From the NCBI RefSeq assembly GCF_042219825.1, contig NZ_JBHJHQ010000005.1, forward strand, positions 442,087-506,086: a DNA stretch of 64,000 nt, in the 5' to 3' direction. Within the stretch, counting starts at the first letter, position 1, and each line of letters opens with the position of its first letter. A program made the translations under genes and the position numbers. Below, one piece after another: positions 26,144 to 35,686 of this stretch. Below the pieces are notes generated by a model. That model saw nothing but the letters and a program-made list of their open reading frames with translations, was not told where the DNA came from and made no database searches. The DNA is from JBHJHP01 sp042219825. GTDB lineage: Bacteria; Bacteroidota; Bacteroidia; Bacteroidales; UBA5342.

Positions 26144-27814
26144 ATGAAACGATTTTCTACTTTTCTTTTTCTATTTTTAGCCTTTGTTATATCAGAGGTA
26201 TCAGCACAAACACCAGCTTTTCCAGGAGCTCAAGGAGGTGGAATGTATACAACAGGCGGACGAGGCGGTGAGGTTTATTTTGTCACCTCTCTTGGTGATT
26301 CCAATACAGGAAACTATTCAACCCATGAAGGAACTCTCAGATGGTGCCTGGGGCGCCCGGGCAAAAAAACCATTATATTCAGAGTTGCCGGTATCATTGC
26401 CCTGAATTCAAGACTGGATATTAACGATAACACGACCATCGCCGGACAAACAGCTCCCGGAGATGGTATCTGCCTTAAAAACTATAGCCTTTATCAGGGC
26501 GGAAGCAATGTTATCGTAAGATACATTCGTTCCAGGATGGGAGATGAAAAAGCGACACAGGATGATGCCATGTGGGGAAGAAATGAATCAGACATAATTA
26601 TAGACCATTGTTCTTTAAGCTGGAGTACAGATGAGTGCGGATCATTCTACGACAATAAGAACTTCACTTTGCAATGGTGTATTTTATCTGAAAGTCTCAG
26701 AGAATCTGTCCATGAAAAAGGCACCCATGGTTATGGAGGTATTTGGGGAGGTCAGACTGCAACTTTTCATCACAATTTGCTTGCGCACCATGACAGCAGG
26801 AATCCGAGAATGAATGGTTCCAGATATTCAGGTGAAACAGAGCTTGAGTTGGTTGATTTCAGAAACAATGTCATATACAATTGGGGAGGCAACAGCGGTT
26901 ATGCCGGCATGGGAGGAAGCTATAATTTTGTCAATAATTATTACAAGGCAGGACCAGGATCATCTCACCCAACGCGTATTTTTAACCCCAATCCAAGTAC
27001 TGATAAATATGAGTTACCTGCCGGTGTATGGGGTGTCTTCTATGTTGACGGCAATGTCGTAACAGCGAGCTCATCAGTTACAAACAACAACTGGTTAGGA
27101 ATAGAACCCAGTGGCGGTGATTTGCCGGGTGGAACAATAAATGGCATTAAATCAACCACAGAATTTGCAGTACCTCATGTAACTACACATTCTGCAGAAA
27201 TAGCTTATGAAGCAGTCCTTAACTATGCTGGTGCCAGCTATAGCAGGGACTCGACTGATATGCGTGTTATGAATGAAGTTAGAAATGGTCTTGCACCTAT
27301 GCGTGCTTCAAACGGCACAACACGTCCAGGATTGATTGACACGCAGGAAAATGTTGGTGGTTGGGAGACTTACTCTTACGATGAATCAGAAGTTCCGGTT
27401 GACAATGATCGTGATGGTATGGCAGATGACTGGGAGGACGCCAATGGTTTGAACAAGGAAGATCCAAGTGACCGGAATGTCGTAGGTGCTGACGGATATA
27501 CCATGCTTGAAAAGTACATCAATAGTTTGGTTGCAGATAATGGTCCTGTACCGGTACAAAAAGTCTATTCAGATCCGAAAGGATTCAGCTTGTACCCGAA
27601 TCCGGCCAGTTCGGAAATTCATTTGACAATTCCGGATTATAAGTCATTTGTGTCTTACAGGATATCAGATATTTCCGGCAAAACAGTTCAGAAGGATCAA
27701 CTCACCGGAGAATTAGCCAGCAATGTCAGCATTAATGCACTGGATCGTGGCATATACTTTATTACAATTTCAAACGGGAAACAATATATTACCAAACGGT
27801 TTGTAAAACAATAA
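26144..27814 (+). CDS. Polysaccharide lyase family 1-type pectate lyase with T9SS domain
   Basis: 556 residues with a signal peptide ending SEVSAQ. The catalytic part (~22-400) is a right-handed beta-helix of the pectate lyase type: FPGAQGGGMYTTGGRGGEVY at the start, LRWCLGRPGKKTIIFRVAG, NTTIAGQTAPGDGI, then WGRNESDIIIDHCSLSWSTDE, HHNLLAHHDSRNPRMNG and VIYNWGG. The HDSRNPR segment holds the Arg expected to act as base in PL1. Next comes a calcium-binding-like stretch (DNDRDGMADDWEDANGL) and a T9SS domain (LYPNPASSEIHL). The likely action is beta-elimination of pectate outside the cell. It is followed by a terminator and the SusR-like gene. It is the only pectin-type enzyme in the window. Confidence 0.88.
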   Translation: MKRFSTFLFLFLAFVISEVSAQTPAFPGAQGGGMYTTGGRGGEVYFVTSLGDSNTGNYSTHEGTLRWCLGRPGKKTIIFRVAGIIALNSRLDINDNTTIAGQTAPGDGICLKNYSLYQGGSNVIVRYIRSRMGDEKATQDDAMWGRNESDIIIDHCSLSWSTDECGSFYDNKNFTLQWCILSESLRESVHEKGTHGYGGIWGGQTATFHHNLLAHHDSRNPRMNGSRYSGETELELVDFRNNVIYNWGGNSGYAGMGGSYNFVNNYYKAGPGSSHPTRIFNPNPSTDKYELPAGVWGVFYVDGNVVTASSSVTNNNWLGIEPSGGDLPGGTINGIKSTTEFAVPHVTTHSAEIAYEAVLNYAGASYSRDSTDMRVMNEVRNGLAPMRASNGTTRPGLIDTQENVGGWETYSYDESEVPVDNDRDGMADDWEDANGLNKEDPSDRNVVGADGYTMLEKYINSLVADNGPVPVQKVYSDPKGFSLYPNPASSEIHLTIPDYKSFVSYRISDISGKTVQKDQLTGELASNVSINALDRGIYFITISNGKQYITKRFVKQ

Positions 27815-27838
27815 TACAGAAGGGTTGCGGCTTTTCTG

Positions 27839-27882
27839 AAGAGAACCCCAAAAGTTTTATCTGGCTTTTGGGGTTCTCTTTT
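27839..27882 (+). terminator. Rho-independent terminator after the lyase gene
   Basis: Arms AAGAGAACCCCAAAAG (27839-27854) and CTTTTGGGGTTCTCTT (27865-27880) form a 16-bp perfect stem with a T-rich tail. Confidence 0.9.
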
Positions 27883-27979
27883 ACACGAAAACTTTTTCAT
27901 TACCCAACCTAACTTTTTTAAAATCTGGATTCAGAATCAAAACATGTTATACAACGTTCACCCGGCATCGCGATATAGC

Positions 27980-28010
27980 TTGGAGGACATTGATCTAAAT
28001 ACTATATTTG
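27980..28010 (+). promoter_or_regulatory. Housekeeping promoter of the SusR-like gene
   Basis: TTG (27980-27982), a 20-nt spacer and TATATTTG (28003-28010, followed by C) fit the Bacteroidota consensus. It lies 67 bp before the ATG. Confidence 0.6.
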
Positions 28011-28077
28011 CTTTTAACAAAGGTCTCATTTCACTAACCACAGCACCTTTAACAATAACTATCTTACGTTAAAAGTA

Positions 28078-30759
28078 ATGACCAGAATATGTTTTATCAT
28101 ACTGATTTCCGTTTTCTCTTCTTCCGGAGCATTTGGATACAATTACCTCTCGGTAGTTAAATCCTATGATAAAACAGATTATAATGCAGGTCGCCAGAAC
28201 TGGGATATTGACATTGATTCATACGGCGTAGTTTATTTTGGAAATACAGAAGGCTTATTGCGGAACATTTACGGCATTTGGGAATTAACACAAACTACCA
28301 GCAAGGATGTTATCAGAAGCCTGAAAGTTCAGAACGATACGATTTGGTGCGGTGGCGATGTAGACATGGGATATTTTGTAAAAAGCACACCCACAAACAT
28401 GGAATATACTTTTATTGGCAATGCGGAAGGAGGAACAGTCTGGGACGTGGAATGTATGGGTAACAAAATCTTTTTCCAGACCGAAGGATTAATCATCGTG
28501 TATAATAAAAAATCCAAACAACAATCCATTGTAAGGTCAGGTACAGGATTTTACAACATGACTGTCTGGAATAATAAACTATGGGCTATTTCGAGAGAAG
28601 GAAAGATCGGGACCATAGAAAATGACACGTTCAAGATTCACTCTAATTTCAATCAGACTCAGGGTGTTGAAATAAGAAAACTATTTGTTCGGAACAATCA
28701 ACTTTATTTCATCATGTTCAATGGCAAAATGTTTGCGTACGATGGGAAAGAGGTACGACAGATTACCATGCCGGATACCATTGAAGGAATATCCTTTTTT
28801 ACAGCTTCATCTTATGACAATGAAATTTACAACATTGGCACTATTTCAAACGGATTACTACAGATTGATGAACAGGACAACTCTATTGTAACGGAAGTCA
28901 ACTCTTCCAATAACCTTATAGACAATACCGTTCTGTCCGTTAAGAAAGCTCCCAATGGAAATATATGGCTTGGGCTTGATTATGGCATAGCTTATGTGGA
29001 ATTAAAAAACGCATTAAAACCGATTTTCAATAAGGGAGCAACCTATTATATAAAAGACTATAATAACACTACTTACCTTGCAACCAACAAGGGTTTGTTT
29101 TCATCTAAAGCTTATAATCCTTTTACTATTGTTCCTAACAGTGAAGGACAGGTTTGGCGTATCCGGGAAATCGACCATCAGCTATACATTTGTCATACGC
29201 TGGGATTAATGAAAATGATTGATAATAAGCTCGTAAAAATCTATAGCGGTGATGGAGTAATGGACATCGCGCGATTCGATGGAACCAGTTTCTACATGCT
29301 TTCCACATATTCAGGATTGATACTGACTAAAATGGCGGGTGATCAGATGCAACCCGTTACATTTGTCAATCATGCAGGTGGAACCAAACTGTTTTACGAT
29401 GATGTCAATCAATGTATCTGGTCTGATACAGAAGGAGAACCGATAAGACAACACAAACTGGCAGCAGATGGAATGGTAGAACAAAAAAATTATGATACAG
29501 TTGAAACATTTTTTGATTTCAATAACAAGATCATATTCTATAACGGAGACAGATTAATGGAATACAGCAATGGTTCCTTCGCCGAAATAACGACTCCTCC
29601 ATTCAATAATATTAACGGGCCCGGAATTTCTGCCTTTTACGAAGAAGCAAACGGAAACTCACTGGCATATGTTCAAAATGGCCAACTGGACATGCTGGTC
29701 GATCTTCGCGACGGAACCTATTATTCCTATAAGAAGTTGTTGAGTTCAATTGAGAATGCGCTCATGAAACATAATATATTCATCGATATAAAAAACGGTG
29801 AACTGCGTATTGGAACAGACAGAGGTGTAACCACATTCAATATTGATAATACATCGAAGCGTGTAACAGGAACACCACCGGTAATTTCCAAGATTGATGT
29901 TGGCCAGGACGATAGTGACTTTAGGGAGTATACATACCCTTATATGACAAAGCAGCTTCAGTTCTCTGCCGGGAATAAGAACATTATTTTTCATTTCGGA
30001 ACACAAAAATCATCCAGCGATGTGATTGAATTCCGGTACATCCTTTGGCCATATGATCATGATTGGTCGCAATGGAATGCAACGGCCAGTAAAAAAGAAT
30101 ACACAAAACTAAATGGTGGGACGTACAGGTTCACGGTTCAAAGTAGACTAAACGGTAAAATCACCAAAGAAAGCGAAGTATCATTCGCTATTGACTCCTA
30201 TTGGTATCAGACTAAATGGGTCATTATACCCTACTCCATTATCTTCCTCCTGTGTATTCTGTTTACCGTTCATATTATGAACCGGTTAAGTAAGAAACGA
30301 ATCCTGACACAACAAAAACTTCATGAACAGGATGTTGTAAAAAGTAATATTGAAATAAAAAACGAACAGTTGCTGCAATATGCTGAAATTATAAGTCACA
30401 AAAATCAGTTTTTAATGGAGCTGAAAGAGGGCCTGGAGAAAATGCGTAACAGCGACTCGAAACGATGGGAAAACAAGATTCTTGAAGAAGTCAGTAGTGA
30501 AAAAAGAAACTTCTTTTTTCATAAACTTTTCTCAGAACTGCATCAGGACTTTATCAATCGTCTGACGGAGAAACATACAAATCTTACACCTCACGACGTA
30601 CGCATTCTTTCGTTCATACGTATCAATCTGGACACCCAGGAAATAGCCAATCTTATGAATATTTCACCTAAAAGCGTTGATGTAACCCGTTATCGTTTAA
30701 GGAAAAAGATGGGTCTGTCCCATGAAACTGACCTTAATTTATATATCAGGGAATTATAG
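28078..30759 (+). CDS. SusR-like membrane-spanning transcriptional regulator
   Basis: 893 residues. A signal peptide is followed by a periplasmic beta-propeller of Reg_prop-type repeats (~25-600; GNTEGLLRNIYGIWELT, NGNIWLGLDYGIAYVEL, TDRGVTTFNI), a Y_Y_Y domain (~615-700; IEFRYILWPYDHDWSQW, YTKLNGGTYRFTVQS), one transmembrane helix (~712-735), a coiled coil (~740-800) and a LuxR-type helix-turn-helix (~835-893; LTPHDVRILSFIRINLDTQEIANLMNIS). There are no histidine kinase or receiver domains, so it is not a hybrid two-component sensor; the layout is that of SusR, which senses oligosaccharide in the periplasm and activates its locus directly. Neighbours are the pectate lyase upstream and the glucan GH5 downstream, so either set could be its target. 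Confidence 0.85.
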   Translation: MTRICFIILISVFSSSGAFGYNYLSVVKSYDKTDYNAGRQNWDIDIDSYGVVYFGNTEGLLRNIYGIWELTQTTSKDVIRSLKVQNDTIWCGGDVDMGYFVKSTPTNMEYTFIGNAEGGTVWDVECMGNKIFFQTEGLIIVYNKKSKQQSIVRSGTGFYNMTVWNNKLWAISREGKIGTIENDTFKIHSNFNQTQGVEIRKLFVRNNQLYFIMFNGKMFAYDGKEVRQITMPDTIEGISFFTASSYDNEIYNIGTISNGLLQIDEQDNSIVTEVNSSNNLIDNTVLSVKKAPNGNIWLGLDYGIAYVELKNALKPIFNKGATYYIKDYNNTTYLATNKGLFSSKAYNPFTIVPNSEGQVWRIREIDHQLYICHTLGLMKMIDNKLVKIYSGDGVMDIARFDGTSFYMLSTYSGLILTKMAGDQMQPVTFVNHAGGTKLFYDDVNQCIWSDTEGEPIRQHKLAADGMVEQKNYDTVETFFDFNNKIIFYNGDRLMEYSNGSFAEITTPPFNNINGPGISAFYEEANGNSLAYVQNGQLDMLVDLRDGTYYSYKKLLSSIENALMKHNIFIDIKNGELRIGTDRGVTTFNIDNTSKRVTGTPPVISKIDVGQDDSDFREYTYPYMTKQLQFSAGNKNIIFHFGTQKSSSDVIEFRYILWPYDHDWSQWNATASKKEYTKLNGGTYRFTVQSRLNGKITKESEVSFAIDSYWYQTKWVIIPYSIIFLLCILFTVHIMNRLSKKRILTQQKLHEQDVVKSNIEIKNEQLLQYAEIISHKNQFLMELKEGLEKMRNSDSKRWENKILEEVSSEKRNFFFHKLFSELHQDFINRLTEKHTNLTPHDVRILSFIRINLDTQEIANLMNISPKSVDVTRYRLRKKMGLSHETDLNLYIREL

Positions 30760-31075
30760 TCCGCAAATCTAGCGCCTCATAACCGCCGCGCGATAACAAA
30801 TCAATTCTTACAGAACATACTTAAAATGTAAATTTTTCGTATCAGAATATTCGTAATTTCCATGATAATTATAACTCATAAGGTTGACATTGTGATCATA
30901 AGGACCTGAATATCTTAAAAATAATAACGTGTGTATAGCACATCCTGCTGAATTCTTTCATCTGTAGAGAGCAAGTATACTTTGAATTCTGGGATTTTCA
31001 CTTTCCCTCAGGTATTTTTGAGTATTGTTTAATATGCATAATACTATATCCATCAATTTGATAAAACTCGGAAAT
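30760..31075. other. Intergenic region before the plus-strand GH5 gene
   Basis: 316 bp of AT-rich DNA. No convincing terminator or consensus promoter is seen; TATACTTTG at 30976-30984 resembles a -7 element with wrong internal spacing. A TTG (31025) and an ATG (31034) in frame precede the chosen start. Confidence 0.35.
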
Positions 31076-32869
31076 ATGGGTAAATATAAATACATACTGC
31101 TTCCCTTTCTGTTTATGATATGCTTCCTGCAGGGATCAAATGCAAATAAAAATGTCAATGGCTTTTTGAAACGCGATGGTCAACGGATCGTAAATACTGA
31201 AAGTGACAACTTCATTTTAAGAGGTGTTGGCCCCGGAGGCTGGATGCTGCAGGAAGGTTATATGTTTCAAACGCCGGTTGGTCCCCAACATAAGATCAGG
31301 GCCATGCTGGAGGATCTGACTGACAAGGCCACTACAGATGCGTTTTACAACCAGTGGCTTACAAACTTCTTTACCTGCGAGGATGTAGAAAATATCAACG
31401 AATGGGGTTTTAATTCCATCAGGGTTCCAATGCATTACAACCTGTTTACACTGCCAATAGAACAGGAGCCTGTTAAAGGTGAGAATACCTGGCTTAAAAC
31501 CGGGTTCAATATGCTTGACAGCTTACTAAGCTGGTGCGAAAAAAATGATATTTACCTGATACTGGACCTTCATGCTGCTCCTGGTGGTCAGGGTAAGGAT
31601 GCCAATATTAGCGACTACGATCCTGAGAAACCATCCTTGTGGGAGAGCGAGGCCAATAAAGCTAAAACAGTAGCGCTTTGGTATCAGTTGGCAAACAGAT
31701 TTAAAAACAGAGTAAATATTGGTGGTTATGACCTTATTAACGAACCCAACTGGGCATTTGAGAACGATGGTACGCATCCAAACGGTTGCGACTGCACAAA
31801 AAACAAACCACTTCTGGATTTATATAAACGTATAACAGATACTATTCGCCTGGCTGACAGGAATCACATCATTTTTATTGAAGGAAATTGCTGGGCTAAC
31901 AATTACGGTGGTTTACATGATCTTGCGTCGTTCGATGACAATATCGTTTTCAGCTTCCATAAGTACTGGTCCAATAACGATGATAAAAGTATAGAAGGCG
32001 TTCTGGACCTTAGGACGCAACTCAACGTACCACTGTGGCTTGGTGAAACCGGTGAAAACTCCAACACATGGTTTACTGATATGGTTGAGCAAATGGAACG
32101 TTTGAATATTGGATGGGCAACCTGGGCATATAAGCAAATGGATATTGACGATCCTTATACAATTGTGTCAAAAAGCTGGGATGCCATCATAGACTACAAC
32201 CCTAAAACCGGTGAAAACAAACCCGGCAAAGAGGAAACTATCATTGCCATGAACGATCTTCTGGAAAATATAAAAACGGAAAACTGCAAATTTAACAACG
32301 ACGTTATTTATGCCTACCTGGATGCTCCTTTTCATCATGAGCGCAAACCATTCAAAGCACACAGTATTCCGGGAACAATATTTGCAGTGGATTACGACTT
32401 AGGAACCTTAAACGATGCCTGGAGCGACAACGATTATCAGGATCTGCATGTAACCACCGGGAAATATACCGGATGGAATTCCGGCTATACCTACAGAAGC
32501 GACGGTGTGGATATCGGTATATGTAATGATCCTATCTCAAACGGCTATTATGTAGGTTGGACGCAGGATGGCGAATGGACAAAATATTCAATATCCACAG
32601 TAACACCCGGCATATATAATATTATTTTAAGGGTATCCGGTGATTCCGGGAAAATTAAAATTACGCTTGGAGACCAGCAACTCGAAGTAGCTCCACCGAA
32701 GAAAAATCTGCAAAGATCCGGTGAAGGATGGTATAATTTATCCATCAGCGATGTTCTCATTAAAGAAGGTATTAAAGACGTTAAACTCACCTTTACTAAA
32801 GGAGGATTAAACGTAAACTATATTAAGTTTAAACATTTGTCAGGCGAGATTAGTCAAATGGAAGATTAG
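31076..32869 (+). CDS. Family 5-type glycoside hydrolase with CBM6-like module
   Basis: 597 residues from the ATG at 31076, chosen because it opens a normal signal peptide (YKYILLPFLFMICFLQGSNA). The GH5 (clan GH-A) barrel spans ~25-415: NFILRGVGPGGWMLQEGYM, FNSIRVPMHYN, YLILDLHAAPGGQGKD, the acid/base E223 in DLINEPNW and the nucleophile E324 in WLGETGENSNTW. Residues ~450-590 are a CBM6-like jelly roll (GVDIGICND...GYYVGWTQDGEWTKY...LNVNYIKF). No T9SS domain follows, unlike its paralogue at 32902. The likely role is hydrolysis of beta-glucan, exo or endo unknown. It faces the glucan operon tail to tail and lies next to the SusR-like gene. Confidence 0.87.
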   Translation: MGKYKYILLPFLFMICFLQGSNANKNVNGFLKRDGQRIVNTESDNFILRGVGPGGWMLQEGYMFQTPVGPQHKIRAMLEDLTDKATTDAFYNQWLTNFFTCEDVENINEWGFNSIRVPMHYNLFTLPIEQEPVKGENTWLKTGFNMLDSLLSWCEKNDIYLILDLHAAPGGQGKDANISDYDPEKPSLWESEANKAKTVALWYQLANRFKNRVNIGGYDLINEPNWAFENDGTHPNGCDCTKNKPLLDLYKRITDTIRLADRNHIIFIEGNCWANNYGGLHDLASFDDNIVFSFHKYWSNNDDKSIEGVLDLRTQLNVPLWLGETGENSNTWFTDMVEQMERLNIGWATWAYKQMDIDDPYTIVSKSWDAIIDYNPKTGENKPGKEETIIAMNDLLENIKTENCKFNNDVIYAYLDAPFHHERKPFKAHSIPGTIFAVDYDLGTLNDAWSDNDYQDLHVTTGKYTGWNSGYTYRSDGVDIGICNDPISNGYYVGWTQDGEWTKYSISTVTPGIYNIILRVSGDSGKIKITLGDQQLEVAPPKKNLQRSGEGWYNLSISDVLIKEGIKDVKLTFTKGGLNVNYIKFKHLSGEISQMED

Positions 32870-32901
32870 CTTAAAACCGGCATCTGGTTAAACCGTATAA
32901 G

Positions 32902-35616
32902 TCACTTTTGAACAGATAACTTCAACTTATTTTGTTTGTCGTCTCTGGTTATTCTGATCAGATAAATTCCTGCAACAAGGCTCTCTGTATTAATCTGGCA
33001 TTCTAAATTTTTAGTTTCAGTTATAAGCAATCTTTTCCCGTTCAGGTCAAGAATTTCAATAGTTTTATTATCAAAATCTGATCCTGAAAAAACAACCGAC
33101 ATGTGATCTTTTACAGGATTCGGGAAAAGCTTTATACCTGTATTTAATTCCTTTTCATCGATCGCTGTACCTGTATAGTTCAACTGAAACCAGTTCAGAT
33201 TAAATTCACTTTGTTTCACCAGGAACCTGAGATAGTAGTATCCTTCTTCCAGGTACACTTCAGAAGTTTGAATATCCCAGTTTTGCCAGCCACCTGTGCT
33301 TTCAAACTGCATGGTATCGAGGGTAGTATAAATATTTAACGGACCGGCCTGAAATTTTATCTCCGCATTGGATTTTTCTGTGGCAACGCGATAAATCACA
33401 CGGTAATACCCTGTTCGTGTGACATGTACTTTATAAAGCAGGTAATCACCAGCGTTGGCATACGATGTGTTTAATCCGTTTCCGGTATCTGTACAATCCT
33501 CCAGTTCAAATCCATGATTCACAAAAAAGTCTTCAGCCTGAATTTTTCCAGGGATACGTTTACTTTCTGCCATCTTTTTAAGAACCGGTTCATCTGAAAA
33601 CTGTAACAGGTTAACATCGCCTGAATGCACCGATTCTCCAGTGTACGACAGCCGGATATTCTGATCGGAATAAAGCCCCTGAGCTACAGACAGCAGCAGG
33701 ATCATATCTGATGATCCACTTATGCTGACTTCATCTACAGATACAGCTTCATCATCTACCAGCAGCTCAAAATCGGCCAGGTTAAATGAAACATCCGGAA
33801 TATCCACGTTCTTATTCAAACTCAGCAGAATTCCAAACCCATCCTCAGTTGTCTCGGCAGAAATCAGCTTAAACACCACATCGGAAGCAGAACGCGGATT
33901 TATGAACTGAAAATAATTCAGATTCGAACCGCCTCGTTCAAAAACAAGCTTTATTTTGATATCACCTTCCGGAATAATTATATCATTAAAGGTCGTGGTC
34001 TGCCAGTTATCCCAACTTCCGGTAGCCGGAAGCACCAGACTTCCTGATACATTTACACCATTTACTTCAAAATGCACTGTTGATCCACCAGAGCCGGATG
34101 CATGGCGAATCTGCAGATCATACATGGTTACAGAGTCGCTGTGCATGGAATACTGCATCCACTCACCGTCTTCGGTCCAGCCAACATTGTATCCGTTATT
34201 GGGTTCACTATCCGAACAGGCCTCTATATCCACGCCATCATTCCGCATGGACCAGCCATCGTTCCAGGATGAAAAATCCATGCTGTAGTTGGCCACAACG
34301 GCATCTGAATACGCAATTGTATTTTTACCATAATCATATTCCGTAAAGAATACCGGTTCGGTGAGTTTGTGATCAGTGTAAGGCAGCACTTCGTTGGTAT
34401 GTGGCTGACGGATCATGGCATCGATCACATCATACTGAATAACACAATTCTCAATTTTGTGATTTTCAGCCCACTCCAGGACCGCATCAAAGGCTTCCTG
34501 CTCAGTCAGTGCCGGCCCCTCTCCTTTCCAGTAGCGGATCAGACTTTCATAGGCACTGCTGGTTTTTACATTCAGAATGCTGTTAATATCATCCTTTTTG
34601 ACCGGCCACCACGACCAACCTATATTTTTACTCTCGCATAACTGAATCAATTCTGTAAACCATGTATTTGAATTCTCGCCTGACTCTCCAAGCCAAAGTG
34701 GAACATTGTACTGGTTACGCAACTGTATAATCCAGTCCAGATCGTTCGGCCCTGTTGTGCTCCAGTATTTATGGAAACTGTACACCATGTTATCATCCCA
34801 TGGTGGTTTTAAACCGGAATGATCATTGGCAAAACTGTTGCCCTCAATAAACAGAATATGGTTTTGATCGACCTTTCTGATGCTGTCGGTAATTTCCCCG
34901 AACAGTTGCCGCAGCTGTGAATTATTACCTTCGGGAAAGGTCCAGTTTGTTTCATTTATCAGATCATAACCTCCAATCCATGGTTCATTGGCATAGCGTT
35001 CTGCCAGTTTCTGCCACAGCGCAACGGTTTTCTTCTTGTTATCATTGCTTTCCCAAAGTGACGGTTTGGATGGATCATAATCCGAGATAGCCGCATCCTT
35101 ACCCTGACCGCCCGGAGCTCCATGTAAATCGAGAATCAGGTACATCTCATTATCGCCACACCAGTCAAGAAGGGAATCTATCATCGTAAACCCTTTATCG
35201 AGCCAGGTATTTTCACCCTGAACAGGTTCATCTTCAATGGGAAGGGTAAACCATTTATAATGCATGGCAACCCTAACGCTGTTAAATCCCCATATTCTCA
35301 TGGAATCCACATCGCGACGAGTGAAGTGATTCGCCAGCCAGACATTGTAGAAGCTGTCTGTTTTAGCCACACCTATGGTTTCAATCAACTTATCTCTGAA
35401 CTGTGTATGTGTGTTTGCTACGCCGACTGTTTTCATCATATAGCCTTCCATGATCATCCAGTTCCCGGTGCCGATGCCCCGAAGAATGACGTTCTCTCCA
35501 TTTCCATCCACAATCTGTTTACCGTCTGCATGTAAAAACCCTTCAGCACGAACTTCAGGGCTTAAACATGCGGCTAAAATCAAACTTAAAAAATATATAC
35601 CTCTTATTATCTTCAT
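32902..35616 (-). CDS. Family 5-type glycoside hydrolase with two CBM6-like modules and T9SS domain
   Basis: 904 residues with a signal peptide ending VRAEG. The GH5 barrel (~25-420) closely parallels the neighbour on the plus strand: NVILRGIGTGNWMIMEGYM, DLHGAPGGQGKDAAISDYD, E222 in DLINETNW (Thr instead of the usual Pro after the acid/base Glu) and nucleophile E311 in WLGESGENSNTW. A CBM6-like module follows (~440-575, VGWTEDGEWMQYS), then an Ig-like linker domain (~580-680), a second CBM6-like module (~690-815, IQAEDFF...AGDYLLYKV) and a T9SS type A domain (~825-904, LFPNPVKDHMSV). It is the last gene of the glucan hydrolase operon, 70 bp after the GH30 gene, and should be exposed at the cell surface. 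Confidence 0.9.
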   Translation of the reverse strand: MKIIRGIYFLSLILAACLSPEVRAEGFLHADGKQIVDGNGENVILRGIGTGNWMIMEGYMMKTVGVANTHTQFRDKLIETIGVAKTDSFYNVWLANHFTRRDVDSMRIWGFNSVRVAMHYKWFTLPIEDEPVQGENTWLDKGFTMIDSLLDWCGDNEMYLILDLHGAPGGQGKDAAISDYDPSKPSLWESNDNKKKTVALWQKLAERYANEPWIGGYDLINETNWTFPEGNNSQLRQLFGEITDSIRKVDQNHILFIEGNSFANDHSGLKPPWDDNMVYSFHKYWSTTGPNDLDWIIQLRNQYNVPLWLGESGENSNTWFTELIQLCESKNIGWSWWPVKKDDINSILNVKTSSAYESLIRYWKGEGPALTEQEAFDAVLEWAENHKIENCVIQYDVIDAMIRQPHTNEVLPYTDHKLTEPVFFTEYDYGKNTIAYSDAVVANYSMDFSSWNDGWSMRNDGVDIEACSDSEPNNGYNVGWTEDGEWMQYSMHSDSVTMYDLQIRHASGSGGSTVHFEVNGVNVSGSLVLPATGSWDNWQTTTFNDIIIPEGDIKIKLVFERGGSNLNYFQFINPRSASDVVFKLISAETTEDGFGILLSLNKNVDIPDVSFNLADFELLVDDEAVSVDEVSISGSSDMILLLSVAQGLYSDQNIRLSYTGESVHSGDVNLLQFSDEPVLKKMAESKRIPGKIQAEDFFVNHGFELEDCTDTGNGLNTSYANAGDYLLYKVHVTRTGYYRVIYRVATEKSNAEIKFQAGPLNIYTTLDTMQFESTGGWQNWDIQTSEVYLEEGYYYLRFLVKQSEFNLNWFQLNYTGTAIDEKELNTGIKLFPNPVKDHMSVVFSGSDFDNKTIEILDLNGKRLLITETKNLECQINTESLVAGIYLIRITRDDKQNKLKLSVQK

Positions 35617-35686
35617 TTCGTATCGATTCTTCCTCCTGGTATTGGTACTTAACTTAGCCCTTTAAACTCTTTACAAAATAACCATT

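Noticed and set aside
32870..32901. Terminator between the convergent GH5 genes
   Set aside because: Only a short AACC/GGTT pairing, no T-tract on either strand.
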